NCBI GenBank assembly: GCA_003225315.1 | Contig: QHZD01000034.1 | Coordinates: forward strand, 1 to 64,000 | DNA length: 64,000 bases | Source of the DNA: Acidobacteriota bacterium | GTDB lineage: Bacteria; Acidobacteriota; Terriglobia; Acidiferrales; UBA7541 | Direction of reading: 5' to 3' | Shown: positions 53,128 through 61,266 of the stretch, piece by piece | Layout: every line of letters starts with the position of its first letter | Numbering within the stretch: position 1 is the stretch's first letter | Translations under genes and position numbers: made by a program | The notes under the pieces: model-generated | The model's database searches: none | Seen by the model: only the letters and a program-made list of their open reading frames with translations | What the model was told of the DNA's origin: nothing

Positions 53128-53681
53128 GCGCAGCCGGCAATTTTTTTGTGCGTTGGCGCGTCCGCCTGGGTTATCCGCTCGCGATAGCGGTTCTTTATCT
53201 TTCGCGGCCCACGCCTCGCAGCATTTTCCTCGGCGCAATGGTTGGAGTCATTGGCCTGTGGTTGCGCGCGTACGCAGCGGGCTATCTTCATAAGCAGGAA
53301 GTCCTCACCGTCACCGGTCCTTACGCTTACACCAGAAATCCACTCTATCTCGGCAGCGCTATCCTCGCTCTGGGAGCCGGAATTGCCACGCGTTCGTGGC
53401 TCTCCGGTTTAATCCTGATTGTCTATTTCGCCGTATTCTATTCCATCGTAATGCGGCGAGAAGCGAGTGAGCTTCGCCTCCGCCACGGCACATCTTTCGA
53501 TGAGTATGCTCGCACTGTCCCGCTATTTATTCCGCGCCTGACCGCCGCGAAATTGCCGGGAGACTCCGCCGGTTCCTTCTCTTTTGCCCAGTACAAGAAA
53601 AATCATGAGTGGCAGGCCGCCGTTGGATTTCTGTTTCTTCTCCTAGTCCTGCTTGCGATCTGGCGCTTTCCCCTGCACTGA
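53124..53681 (+). CDS. Isoprenylcysteine methyltransferase-like membrane protein
   Basis: Membrane protein of 185 residues with about five hydrophobic helices, including YPLAIAVLYL, FLGAMVGVIGLWLRAYAAG and LILIVYFAVFYSIVM. The PYAYTRNPLYLGSAIL and EASELRLRHGTSFDEYARTVP segments mark the ICMT/PEMT-like group of SAM methyltransferases. Its substrate is unknown; its place at the end of the LPS operon suggests a lipid. The ATG overlaps the upstream stop. The 3' end overlaps comEC by 39 bp tail to tail. Confidence 0.85.
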   Translation: MSAAGNFFVRWRVRLGYPLAIAVLYLSRPTPRSIFLGAMVGVIGLWLRAYAAGYLHKQEVLTVTGPYAYTRNPLYLGSAILALGAGIATRSWLSGLILIVYFAVFYSIVMRREASELRLRHGTSFDEYARTVPLFIPRLTAAKLPGDSAGSFSFAQYKKNHEWQAAVGFLFLLLVLLAIWRFPLH

Positions 53682-56330
53682 GGCAGCCGCGTTTCCGCCG
53701 TTTGGACATGCGACAAAGCAGCTAATCTCCAGTTGTCGGCCATCTGTCATGACTTGCACCGCCCCGTTCTGATCCGTCCTCAAGATTCGTATGCCCGCAT
53801 TCTCCAACCGTTCCAGGAGCTCTGGGCTGGGGTGCCCGTACGGGTTGTCTTCACCAGCGGATATGATCCCAACGCGTGGCTGGACAGCCGCGAGGAATTC
53901 CGGCGTCGTCGAATTCTTGCTTCCGTGATGGCCGATCTTCAGAACGTCGGCACGCATTGCCTCCGGGTCATTCTCAGAAAGAATTTCGCGTTCCACCTGT
54001 TTTTCAGCGTCGCCAGGCAGCAATAGTGTTTCATTACCGTAGCGCAACCGAAGCACCAGGGAATCGTTGTTCTTTGCGGAAGGGGCCAACTCCTCCGGAA
54101 CAATCTCCGGCCACAAGAATTCACCGTCGACGCTATCCCAGCGGAAAGACTTGCCGCGCAGCTCATGTTCGATGGAGATTTTCCGCTCGCGTGCCAGTTC
54201 CTCCAGCCTCACAAGCGCCGGAACGGACACTTCGTGTCCGATCCAAAGTTGCGCGACACGAAAATTCTCCAGGATTGCAGTCAGGCCGCCTAGATGGTCT
54301 TGGTGCGCGTGTGTCAGCGCGACAACATCCAGCTTCTGAAAACCCCGCGACCACAAATACGGTGAAACGGCTTCTTCACCCGGATCGACGCCGTTGTGTT
54401 CTTCGTGTCCGGGAAACCCGCCGAACGCTCCGCCTCCATCGATTAACAGAGTTTTTCCACCAGGAGTAACGACGAGCAGCGAGTCACCCTGCCCCACATC
54501 AAGGACCGTCAATTCCAGTTTGCCTTTCGTCAACCTTTCTCCAAAGGGATAGATGGCGATCGTCAACGCGCAAGCGACGAACGCACTGCGCAATCCCCAG
54601 ACCATAGTTTTGTGCAAGGGATGCTTCAATCGCATTTCGGCGGCCAGCAGAATCCCCACAGCAAAAAACAACACAATCAGCCAGAACGGTGGCCCGGGAA
54701 TCCGGTAACTCCACCGCGGAAAATGCGCGAACCACTGGACAATGTGCAAAAGCAGTGCGGTTAGCCACGCAAGCGGAACAGCAAGGAGTTTTCCAGCAGC
54801 CGTGAAAACCAGTCCGCAAGCCAAAGTCAGGAAGCCTAGCGGAACGACGATGCCGGTTAGCGGGACGGCTGCAAGGTTCACCAGCGGCGCCGACAAGGGG
54901 ATACGATGAAAATCGCGCGCCATCAACGGCAACATTCCTGCTTGCAGAGCCAATGTGAGAACCAACAGCTCCCACACACGAAAAGTCAGGGACAATCCGC
55001 CGGCTATAAGATCGCCGGTCGGTTTGCTCAGCCGTTGCGGCAACCGTGAAGTAAGCCACAGCGCCAGCGAACGCAGATCGATTCGGAATTGAATTGCGCG
55101 CGGCTCGTGAGCGGCATCTCGCGTTACGTCACGCCAGCCGCGCAGCGCGCGTACATAAGGTTGTGCCGTTTTCTCCAGCCACGGAAGCGCCAGTCCCCCA
55201 ATGCAGCCTATGGCCACGAACGTCAATTGGAAGCGCGAGTCCCGCAGGGCGACCGGTTTTGCCAAAAGCAGAATTACAGCCGCAACTGCTGCTGAATTGA
55301 GCAGCTCCAGTCGGCGAAAGAAAAATCCGCCAAGCACAACGATCGCCGCCATCATTGCAGCGCGCAAAACGGGAGTGCGCTGCTCGACCATGCCCACGTA
55401 AGCTCCGAGCATCGTAAGCGTGAACAGCGTCGTCCACATCCGCGACAATCGCAGCTTCCTTCCTACCCAGTAGAGCGCGAAAGCGAGAGCCCCGACGTGC
55501 AAACCTGCCACGACCAGCACGTGAAAAACGCCCGTCTTCTGAAAATCCAACGCTTCCGCTCGGTTAACAAAATTCCGGTCGCCCAAAAGCATCGCCCGCA
55601 AAACTCCTGCGACTTGCGGAGCGGCTGCGAAGAGCACATCAATCTCGTCGCGCAATGTCCTCCGCGCCCGCGCGAGAACCGTTCCGATAGTTGGAGTCGA
55701 CGAGCTGATTCGTTCGATTAGCTGCGGCGCTCGCAAAGTGGCTACGAGGTCGATGTTCTGTTGCGCCAGATAAGCACGCCGATCGAACGCGCCTTCATCC
55801 TTGAAAATCTGCGGCCGCTTGGCCTCCGCCAAAACCGCCACTTCGTCTCCCGCATGAAGTTCCGGCGGCACCGGACCCTCCGGATGCGCTGTGAAGCTCA
55901 GGCGCAAGCCTCCTCGCGCCGGATGAAAGGCCCCTTCGAACTCAACACGAGTAAGCTCAATTTCGTATCCGTAGCCCCATGGCAGGCGGGTCGGTTCATC
56001 ACGCAGATGACCGCGCCATCGCAGGGGCGTTTTCAGCGAGATGCGGCTTTGTTCAACGAGCGAGATCACATGATTCGCATCCCGCGGTTGTTCTGCAATG
56101 CAAACGCCTAGAAATCCAAGCAGAATCCAGCCAAACAGGGAAGCGATGGTTGCAACAAGAAGATGAGCGATTCTTACAAAAAAGATTCCAGCGAGGACGA
56201 AGAAAGCAACTAACAGGAAAAGGGAAGAAAGGAGAATGTGAGAAGAAGCGTTTCTTGCAACCGTAGGATGCAAGCCGAGCACGATGCCGCTGGCAAATGC
56301 CGCGACAATCGCTACGGCGGGCAGCCTCAT
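53643..56330 (-). CDS. comEC: ComEC/Rec2 DNA-uptake channel
   Basis: Inner-membrane channel of 895 residues for single-stranded DNA in natural transformation. N-terminal helices and a DUF4131-type OB domain (about 1-220), the competence domain (about 230-560; VVAGLHVGALAFALYWV), then a metallo-beta-lactamase domain with LDVGQGDSLLVV, ALTHAHQDHLGGL (HxHxDH) and KIGHHGSKNSTTPEF. The ATG overlaps the rlmD-like stop by four bases. Pilus genes for uptake are not in view. Confidence 0.94.
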   Translation of the reverse strand: MRLPAVAIVAAFASGIVLGLHPTVARNASSHILLSSLFLLVAFFVLAGIFFVRIAHLLVATIASLFGWILLGFLGVCIAEQPRDANHVISLVEQSRISLKTPLRWRGHLRDEPTRLPWGYGYEIELTRVEFEGAFHPARGGLRLSFTAHPEGPVPPELHAGDEVAVLAEAKRPQIFKDEGAFDRRAYLAQQNIDLVATLRAPQLIERISSSTPTIGTVLARARRTLRDEIDVLFAAAPQVAGVLRAMLLGDRNFVNRAEALDFQKTGVFHVLVVAGLHVGALAFALYWVGRKLRLSRMWTTLFTLTMLGAYVGMVEQRTPVLRAAMMAAIVVLGGFFFRRLELLNSAAVAAVILLLAKPVALRDSRFQLTFVAIGCIGGLALPWLEKTAQPYVRALRGWRDVTRDAAHEPRAIQFRIDLRSLALWLTSRLPQRLSKPTGDLIAGGLSLTFRVWELLVLTLALQAGMLPLMARDFHRIPLSAPLVNLAAVPLTGIVVPLGFLTLACGLVFTAAGKLLAVPLAWLTALLLHIVQWFAHFPRWSYRIPGPPFWLIVLFFAVGILLAAEMRLKHPLHKTMVWGLRSAFVACALTIAIYPFGERLTKGKLELTVLDVGQGDSLLVVTPGGKTLLIDGGGAFGGFPGHEEHNGVDPGEEAVSPYLWSRGFQKLDVVALTHAHQDHLGGLTAILENFRVAQLWIGHEVSVPALVRLEELARERKISIEHELRGKSFRWDSVDGEFLWPEIVPEELAPSAKNNDSLVLRLRYGNETLLLPGDAEKQVEREILSENDPEAMRADVLKIGHHGSKNSTTPEFLAAVQPRVGIISAGEDNPYGHPSPELLERLENAGIRILRTDQNGAVQVMTDGRQLEISCFVACPNGGNAAASVQGKAPDRKQD

Positions 56331-57634
56331 GGCGCTCGTCGCAACCTGACCAGCGTTTCGATGTGAAATGTTTGTGGGAACAGGTCGAACAGGTGCATCT
56401 CCGCGATTTCATATCGGACGCTTGGCCCGATGAGTTCCTTTGGTTTCCGAGGTGAACTCGTCAAAACCGCCAAATCGCGGGCCAGCGTGGATGGATCGCA
56501 AGAAAGGTATACAATTTTTTTGGCGCCAAGTTCCGCGAGCTTGCCCGCAGCTTCTGCGCCCAATCCGGCTCTCGGCGGATCAAGGATCACAAAGTCTGGC
56601 CGTTCCTCCGTTTTTTTCAGAAACTCTTCTGCATGTTCGTTGTGCGACACGATCGTGACGCCCGCCATCTCCGCATTAGCGTAAAGGTCCCGCGTAGCAG
56701 CAAGATTGGCATCCACGCTCACCACTTTTCGGAATGTCTTCGCCAGCGGCAACGTGAAGAACCCCACGCCCGAATACAGATCCAGCGCCAGCTCGCCATG
56801 CGCATCGGCTGTCACGGTCTTCAGCAAATCCTCGATCAGGAAGCGGTTCACTTGAAAGAACGAAAGATGGCTGACCCGGTATTTGAATCCGCCGGCTTCA
56901 TGCGTCAAATAGCCCGGCCCCGTCAATTCAAAGCGATTTTTCTTTTGGTCTAGCAGCAGCAAACTTTCGATCTCCGGCAAAGCCTCGCGGAAAGTGGCCG
57001 CCAGTTCCGCGGCTGGCTTCGAGAATTTCTCAAACGCCACATTCAGCGCAATTTTTTCATCCGCCGAATCGGCAAACGCTTCAATCTCCTGGATTCCTGG
57101 TGGCAATGTGCTGGAGCGCGCCATGTCTTGAAGCTTGGCGAAGGTGCGCGCAAGGCGCGGAGAAAGCACGGGGCATTCATCGATCGGTACGATCACGGAG
57201 CTTTCCGGCAGAAAATATCCCAGCGCGCGAGGCATCCCGCTCCTCACGGCCCACTGGGCGCGGTTACGATAGCCGTAAGACACCGCGGAATGCTCGACGA
57301 TTGTCCTATCCCAAGTGATTCCGCCGAGACGCGAAAGCGTCTCCCGCAAAATCTCTTTCTTGAGTCTTAACTGTTCCTCCGCCGGAATGTGTTGGTAATG
57401 GCAGCCGCCGCATTTTTGAAAATGCGAGCACCTCGCTTTTCCGCGCTCCTTTGCGGGTGACGTTACCTCCAGAAGTTCCGCCCAGACCAATTTCTTCTTT
57501 CGTGACTTGGCGTTTGCGCGTACTTCTTCGCCTGGCAAAACATACGGCACAAAAACGGTATCTGCATCGGCGTGCGCCAAGCCGTCACCACCGTAAATGA
57601 GCTTCTCAATCGATAAGCGTAACTCATCAGGCAT
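56327..57634 (-). CDS. RlmD/RumA-type 23S rRNA uracil-5 methyltransferase
   Basis: SAM-dependent RNA methyltransferase of 435 residues. N-terminal TRAM domain (LRLSIEKLIYGGDGLAHADA), iron-sulfur cysteines in RCSHFQKCGGCHYQH, SAM motif LALDLYSGVGFFTLPLA, ILDPPRAGLG and the catalytic VYLSCDPSTLARDL. RlmD, RlmC and TrmA-type enzymes are hard to tell apart by motif; the exact uridine is therefore uncertain. Confidence 0.93.
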   Translation of the reverse strand: MPDELRLSIEKLIYGGDGLAHADADTVFVPYVLPGEEVRANAKSRKKKLVWAELLEVTSPAKERGKARCSHFQKCGGCHYQHIPAEEQLRLKKEILRETLSRLGGITWDRTIVEHSAVSYGYRNRAQWAVRSGMPRALGYFLPESSVIVPIDECPVLSPRLARTFAKLQDMARSSTLPPGIQEIEAFADSADEKIALNVAFEKFSKPAAELAATFREALPEIESLLLLDQKKNRFELTGPGYLTHEAGGFKYRVSHLSFFQVNRFLIEDLLKTVTADAHGELALDLYSGVGFFTLPLAKTFRKVVSVDANLAATRDLYANAEMAGVTIVSHNEHAEEFLKKTEERPDFVILDPPRAGLGAEAAGKLAELGAKKIVYLSCDPSTLARDLAVLTSSPRKPKELIGPSVRYEIAEMHLFDLFPQTFHIETLVRLRRAP

Positions 57635-57723
57635 ACTGTTGTCCTATTCTAAGATAACTGTGGCTCAGGTGTGAGATCAAATCGTTCTTGTTTGCGAATG
57701 ACCGGTCATCTTGCTGACTAACG

Positions 57724-58446
57724 CTACGTCAAGTAGAAAAGGCTCAGACGCGGGATCCCGAATTCTTCCAACAGCCGCTTCTGCGTGTACTGTTTTTCGA
57801 CCATTGCCAGTTGCTCAGCTTTCATCTTCCGCCGGTACATTGCCAGCTGCCCATCCACTTCGCGGCGGACCTTCAGCATCAGCTCTTCCGGCGCGTGGCT
57901 GGTCAACAGTGTCTGTATCTTCTCATCCAGAACCGTCAAACGCCGCTCCAAGTCTTCCAAGTCCAGTGTCGCCGGTGTATCAAGAATCTCGGCGCTGGAC
58001 TCCAGCGATTCCACAATCCCTGTCAAACGCTTAACCATCTCCGGGTGTCTTTGCAAACTCTTTTCCGCCGCCTGTTTCAATCGCTCCACATTCTTCGCAA
58101 AATATTTCCTCAATTCGTCTCGCGAAAACGCTTCGCTTTCAGTCGTTCGAGCGGCTCTTGGCGAGCTTCCCGCAGCCGCTTCCTGCTGTTCTTCTGCGGC
58201 TTCCAGCACCGCGTCGGTGCAATACGCCAGGTTCTTCAGCGGCTTGCCCGCTCCGCGCCGCGACCTCTGGTAGCTCTCAAACGCCTTGTCAATCCCTTTC
58301 AGAGCGGCTTCCAGCGGCACCCCCGCTTTCTGCCACGCCTCCATTATGGCCCAGTCCAACGGCGACACCAGCAGATGCGCCCCGCGTTTCTTCCAAAAAT
58401 ATTCTTCGATTTCCGTGAAGTAATTGAAGTAGTTCCAGCCGTCCAT
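57724..58446 (-). CDS. Unknown protein, helical with coiled-coil regions
   Basis: Protein of 240 residues that I cannot name. The N-terminus has aromatic WNYFNYFTEIEEYFWKKRG and LVSPLDWAIMEAWQKAGVPL; the middle and C-terminal parts are strongly helical and charged (RDELRKYFAKNVERLKQAAE, DLEDLERRLTVLDEKIQTLL). No signal peptide or membrane segment. It is 14 bp downstream of coaX on the same strand, and 89 bp before the rlmD-like start, so it belongs to the valS-coaX string. Confidence 0.75.
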   Translation of the reverse strand: MDGWNYFNYFTEIEEYFWKKRGAHLLVSPLDWAIMEAWQKAGVPLEAALKGIDKAFESYQRSRRGAGKPLKNLAYCTDAVLEAAEEQQEAAAGSSPRAARTTESEAFSRDELRKYFAKNVERLKQAAEKSLQRHPEMVKRLTGIVESLESSAEILDTPATLDLEDLERRLTVLDEKIQTLLTSHAPEELMLKVRREVDGQLAMYRRKMKAEQLAMVEKQYTQKRLLEEFGIPRLSLFYLT

Positions 58447-58460
58447 TTCGTTAGCGCTGC

Positions 58461-59279
58461 TTAGCCTTGCGCCTTCTTTGCTGGCACGGCCGCCGCGCTC
58501 TTGCCGCGTTCGACAGGCTGGTTTTTTTCCCAGATCAATCGCAGGCCGGTCAGAGTAAGGAATTCGTCGGTGTGTTGGATGTGCTTCGACCCTTTTGACA
58601 CCAGCCTGGCCTGTCCGCCGGTCGCAACAACCTTCGCATCCTCGCCCAACTCTTTCTTTATGCGCGCAAGCATGCCATCCACCATGTCCACCGCGCCGTA
58701 ATACAAACCCGCCTGCATGTGCGTGACAGTGTTGGTTCCGATCACTTTCCCAGGATCCTTGATCTCCACCCGTGGCAGCCGTGCGGCGCGCGCGAACAGA
58801 GCCTCCGCTGAAATCCCGAGCCCCGGCGCGATGACGCCGCCGAGGTATTCACCTTTTGCCGAAATTACGTCAAACGTAATCGCCGTCCCAAAATCCACGA
58901 CGATGCACGGCCCGCCGTATTGATGAAATGCCGCCACGCCGTTCACAATCCGGTCCGCGCCCACTTCCGACGGATTGTCCACTAGGACAGCCATCCCGGT
59001 CTTCACGCCCATTTCCACGAATAGCGCCTTCTTTCCAAAATAGACTCTCGACATTTCCGCGAGTGTCCGATTCACCGGCGGCACCACCGAGCTGATGATC
59101 ACTCCCGTGATAGCGTCTCGGTCTAGCTCCGCCAGCGTAAACAGATTCCTCGTCAGCACGCCATATTCGTCAACCGTCTGCTCCCGCGCCGTAGTCAAAC
59201 GCCAGTTCGCAACCAGCTCTTCGCCCCGAAAAACGCCCAGCACCGAGTTGGTATTTCCCACGTCAATGGTCAGCAGCAT
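58461..59279 (-). CDS. coaX: Type III pantothenate kinase
   Basis: First step of CoA synthesis: phosphorylates pantothenate. 272 residues with the ASKHA-type phosphate motif LLTIDVGNTNSVLGVF, GADRIVNGVAAFHQYG, CIVVDFGTAITFDVIS, GGVIAPGLGIS and VVATGGQARLV. The ATG follows the birA stop with no gap, so translation is likely coupled. Confidence 0.95.
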   Translation of the reverse strand: MLLTIDVGNTNSVLGVFRGEELVANWRLTTAREQTVDEYGVLTRNLFTLAELDRDAITGVIISSVVPPVNRTLAEMSRVYFGKKALFVEMGVKTGMAVLVDNPSEVGADRIVNGVAAFHQYGGPCIVVDFGTAITFDVISAKGEYLGGVIAPGLGISAEALFARAARLPRVEIKDPGKVIGTNTVTHMQAGLYYGAVDMVDGMLARIKKELGEDAKVVATGGQARLVSKGSKHIQHTDEFLTLTGLRLIWEKNQPVERGKSAAAVPAKKAQG

Positions 59280-60284
59280 CTAGCGTGCCTCCGTGACGTC
59301 TCCTGAAATCACCGCCGTAATTCGCCCATCTTCCCGCTCCACTTGCAGCAATCCTTCCGGCCCAAGCCCGGCCGTCGTACCGCAATAGCTCTCGGTTCCG
59401 TTTGTTACGCGCACGCGCTTGCCCTTCGCATAGCTCGACACCGACTCGAAGCGCGCAATCACGCTGCCCACCCCTTCCCGCACAAATCGATTGTAATCGC
59501 TCTCGAATTCGCGCAGCAACCGCACCAGCAGCTCCATGCGCGACTGCGGTTTGCCTGTTTCCGCGCGCAGGGAAGTCGCTACATTGGAAAGCTCCCCGGG
59601 GAACCTTTCTTGATTCACGTTCAAGCCGATTCCCACAATCACGAATCGCACTTGATTCGGTTCCGCGTGCATCTCCGTCAGGATGCCCCCGACTTTTTTC
59701 CCGCGAATAAGCAAGTCGTTCGGCCATTTCAGGTCCACCGTTAGTCCGGTCACAGCCTGGACCGCGGAATGCGCGGAGAGCCCCGCCATCATCGTTAGCA
59801 GCGGAGCTTGCACCGGCGCCAATTTTGGCCGAAGAAGCAACGTCACATAAATTCCAGCCGCACGTTCGGAATGCCACTTGCGTCCTGCTCGTCCACGTCC
59901 TGCGGTTTGTTCTTCCGCCAGCACGACCGCACCTTCCGGCTTCCCGGCATGACCCAATTCCAGTGCCACGCGATTCGTCGAATCCGTCTTGAAAAAATGA
60001 AAGATGCGTTTCCCGAAGAGGCCGCCTTTCAGCCGTTGCTTTAGCATGTCCGGGGTCAGAATGTCGGGCACTTGCTCCAGGAAGTATCCGGTTGCAGGCT
60101 GGCCTTTTGCTTTGACGCCCAGTCCGCGCAGGCGTTCTACCCATCGCCAGACTGTTGACCGCGAGACGCCAATCTCTTTCGCGATTCGGGCGCCGCTGAT
60201 TACGATGGTGGCGTTCTCCGACAGCAACGTAAGCAACCCCGCCAGCCGCCGGTCGGTCGTGCCCGGCATGGATTCTTGAGTCAT
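59280..60284 (-). CDS. birA: Biotin-protein ligase with HTH domain (BirA-type)
   Basis: Bifunctional protein of 334 residues. The N-terminal winged helix (about 15-70, SGARIAKEIGVSRSTVWRWV) suggests repression of biotin genes; the catalytic domain has the biotinyl-AMP loop AGRGRAGRKWHS, KWPNDLLIRGKKVGGILTE and VIVGIGLNVNQE; the C-terminal SH3-like domain follows. ATG 60284 was chosen as the longer frame is non-homologous. nadC ends 35 bp upstream. Confidence 0.95.
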   Translation of the reverse strand: MTQESMPGTTDRRLAGLLTLLSENATIVISGARIAKEIGVSRSTVWRWVERLRGLGVKAKGQPATGYFLEQVPDILTPDMLKQRLKGGLFGKRIFHFFKTDSTNRVALELGHAGKPEGAVVLAEEQTAGRGRAGRKWHSERAAGIYVTLLLRPKLAPVQAPLLTMMAGLSAHSAVQAVTGLTVDLKWPNDLLIRGKKVGGILTEMHAEPNQVRFVIVGIGLNVNQERFPGELSNVATSLRAETGKPQSRMELLVRLLREFESDYNRFVREGVGSVIARFESVSSYAKGKRVRVTNGTESYCGTTAGLGPEGLLQVEREDGRITAVISGDVTEAR

Positions 60285-60319
60285 CGGGATTTTGCCGCGC
60301 CCCTTCGCGCCGCCTAAGC

Positions 60320-61252
60320 TTACGTTCCCTCGATGCTGTCCACAAGGAGGCTGAGGTTCGCGGCAGGCGCCGAGTGCGTCAGCATCCCCGAAGAAAGAAA
60401 GTCGGCGCCTGTCTCCGCGTATGCTCGCGCGTTGTCGAGCGTGATTCCTCCGGAAATCTCTATCACGCATTCCGCGCGAATCCCCCGCGCGATCTTCACG
60501 CATTCCGCGGCGCGTTCCAGTGTCATATTGTCCAGCAGCACTGCCTCTGCTCCGGCCCCAAGCGCTTCAAGAAGTTCTTTTTGGTTGCGAACCTCAATTT
60601 GCACGGGCAATGGTCCTGGGCCGACGACTTCCGGGTCCAGCCCCGCCGCATCATAAGCGCTCGCGGCCCGGGGCGGCTGCGACTTTGGCGACACATAGGT
60701 ATGCGCTTTGTCTACCGCTTCCTTCATTCCTCCCGCCAGCGCGACGTGGTTCTCTTTCAATAGGATGGCGTCATAGAGACCGAAGCGGTGGTTGCTACCA
60801 CCGCCCGTCTTCACCGCGTACTTTTCAAGCGCGCGCAATCCCGGCGTGGTTTTCCTCGTATCCCGGATGCGCGTTCTCGTGCCCGCTAGTTGCTCCACAA
60901 AGCGCCGCGTCAGCGTGGCAACTCCGCAAAGATGCGCCAGAAAATTCAGCGCCGTTCGCTCGCCCGTAAGGATCGCGCGGGCATTTCCCTTGACCTGCAC
61001 AATCTCCGCGCCGGGCTCTACGAACGACCCGTCGTTGTGCGGAAAGGTGACTCGGACTTCAGGATCCAGAGCCCGGAACACCTTTTCAGCAATCGACAAG
61101 CCCGCACAAACGAGCGTCTGCCTGGCCAGAATTTTAGCCCGAGCCGTTGTTCGTGGCGGTACCACTGCCGCAGTCGTCGCGTCACCCGTACCGATATCCT
61201 CTTCTAGCGCGCGCCGCACAACGTCAGCAATGTAACGAGAGTTCCAATCCAT
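60320..61252 (-). CDS. nadC: Nicotinate-nucleotide pyrophosphorylase (carboxylating)
   Basis: Makes nicotinate mononucleotide from quinolinate and PRPP in de novo NAD synthesis. 310 residues: LEEDIGTGDATTAAVVP, GERTALNFLAHLCGVATLT, IRDTRKTTPGLRALEKYAVKTGGGSNHRFGLYD (motif, read in parts) and LLDNMTLE. ATG start 14 bp after the valS stop on the same strand. Confidence 0.95.
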   Translation of the reverse strand: MDWNSRYIADVVRRALEEDIGTGDATTAAVVPPRTTARAKILARQTLVCAGLSIAEKVFRALDPEVRVTFPHNDGSFVEPGAEIVQVKGNARAILTGERTALNFLAHLCGVATLTRRFVEQLAGTRTRIRDTRKTTPGLRALEKYAVKTGGGSNHRFGLYDAILLKENHVALAGGMKEAVDKAHTYVSPKSQPPRAASAYDAAGLDPEVVGPGPLPVQIEVRNQKELLEALGAGAEAVLLDNMTLERAAECVKIARGIRAECVIEISGGITLDNARAYAETGADFLSSGMLTHSAPAANLSLLVDSIEGT

Positions 61253-61266
61253 AAGACCCCGAAGAA

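Noticed and set aside
59263-60345. 360-codon minus-strand frame overlapping birA
   Set aside because: Same strand but shifted frame of birA; Arg/Gly-rich nonsense while birA shows all family motifs.
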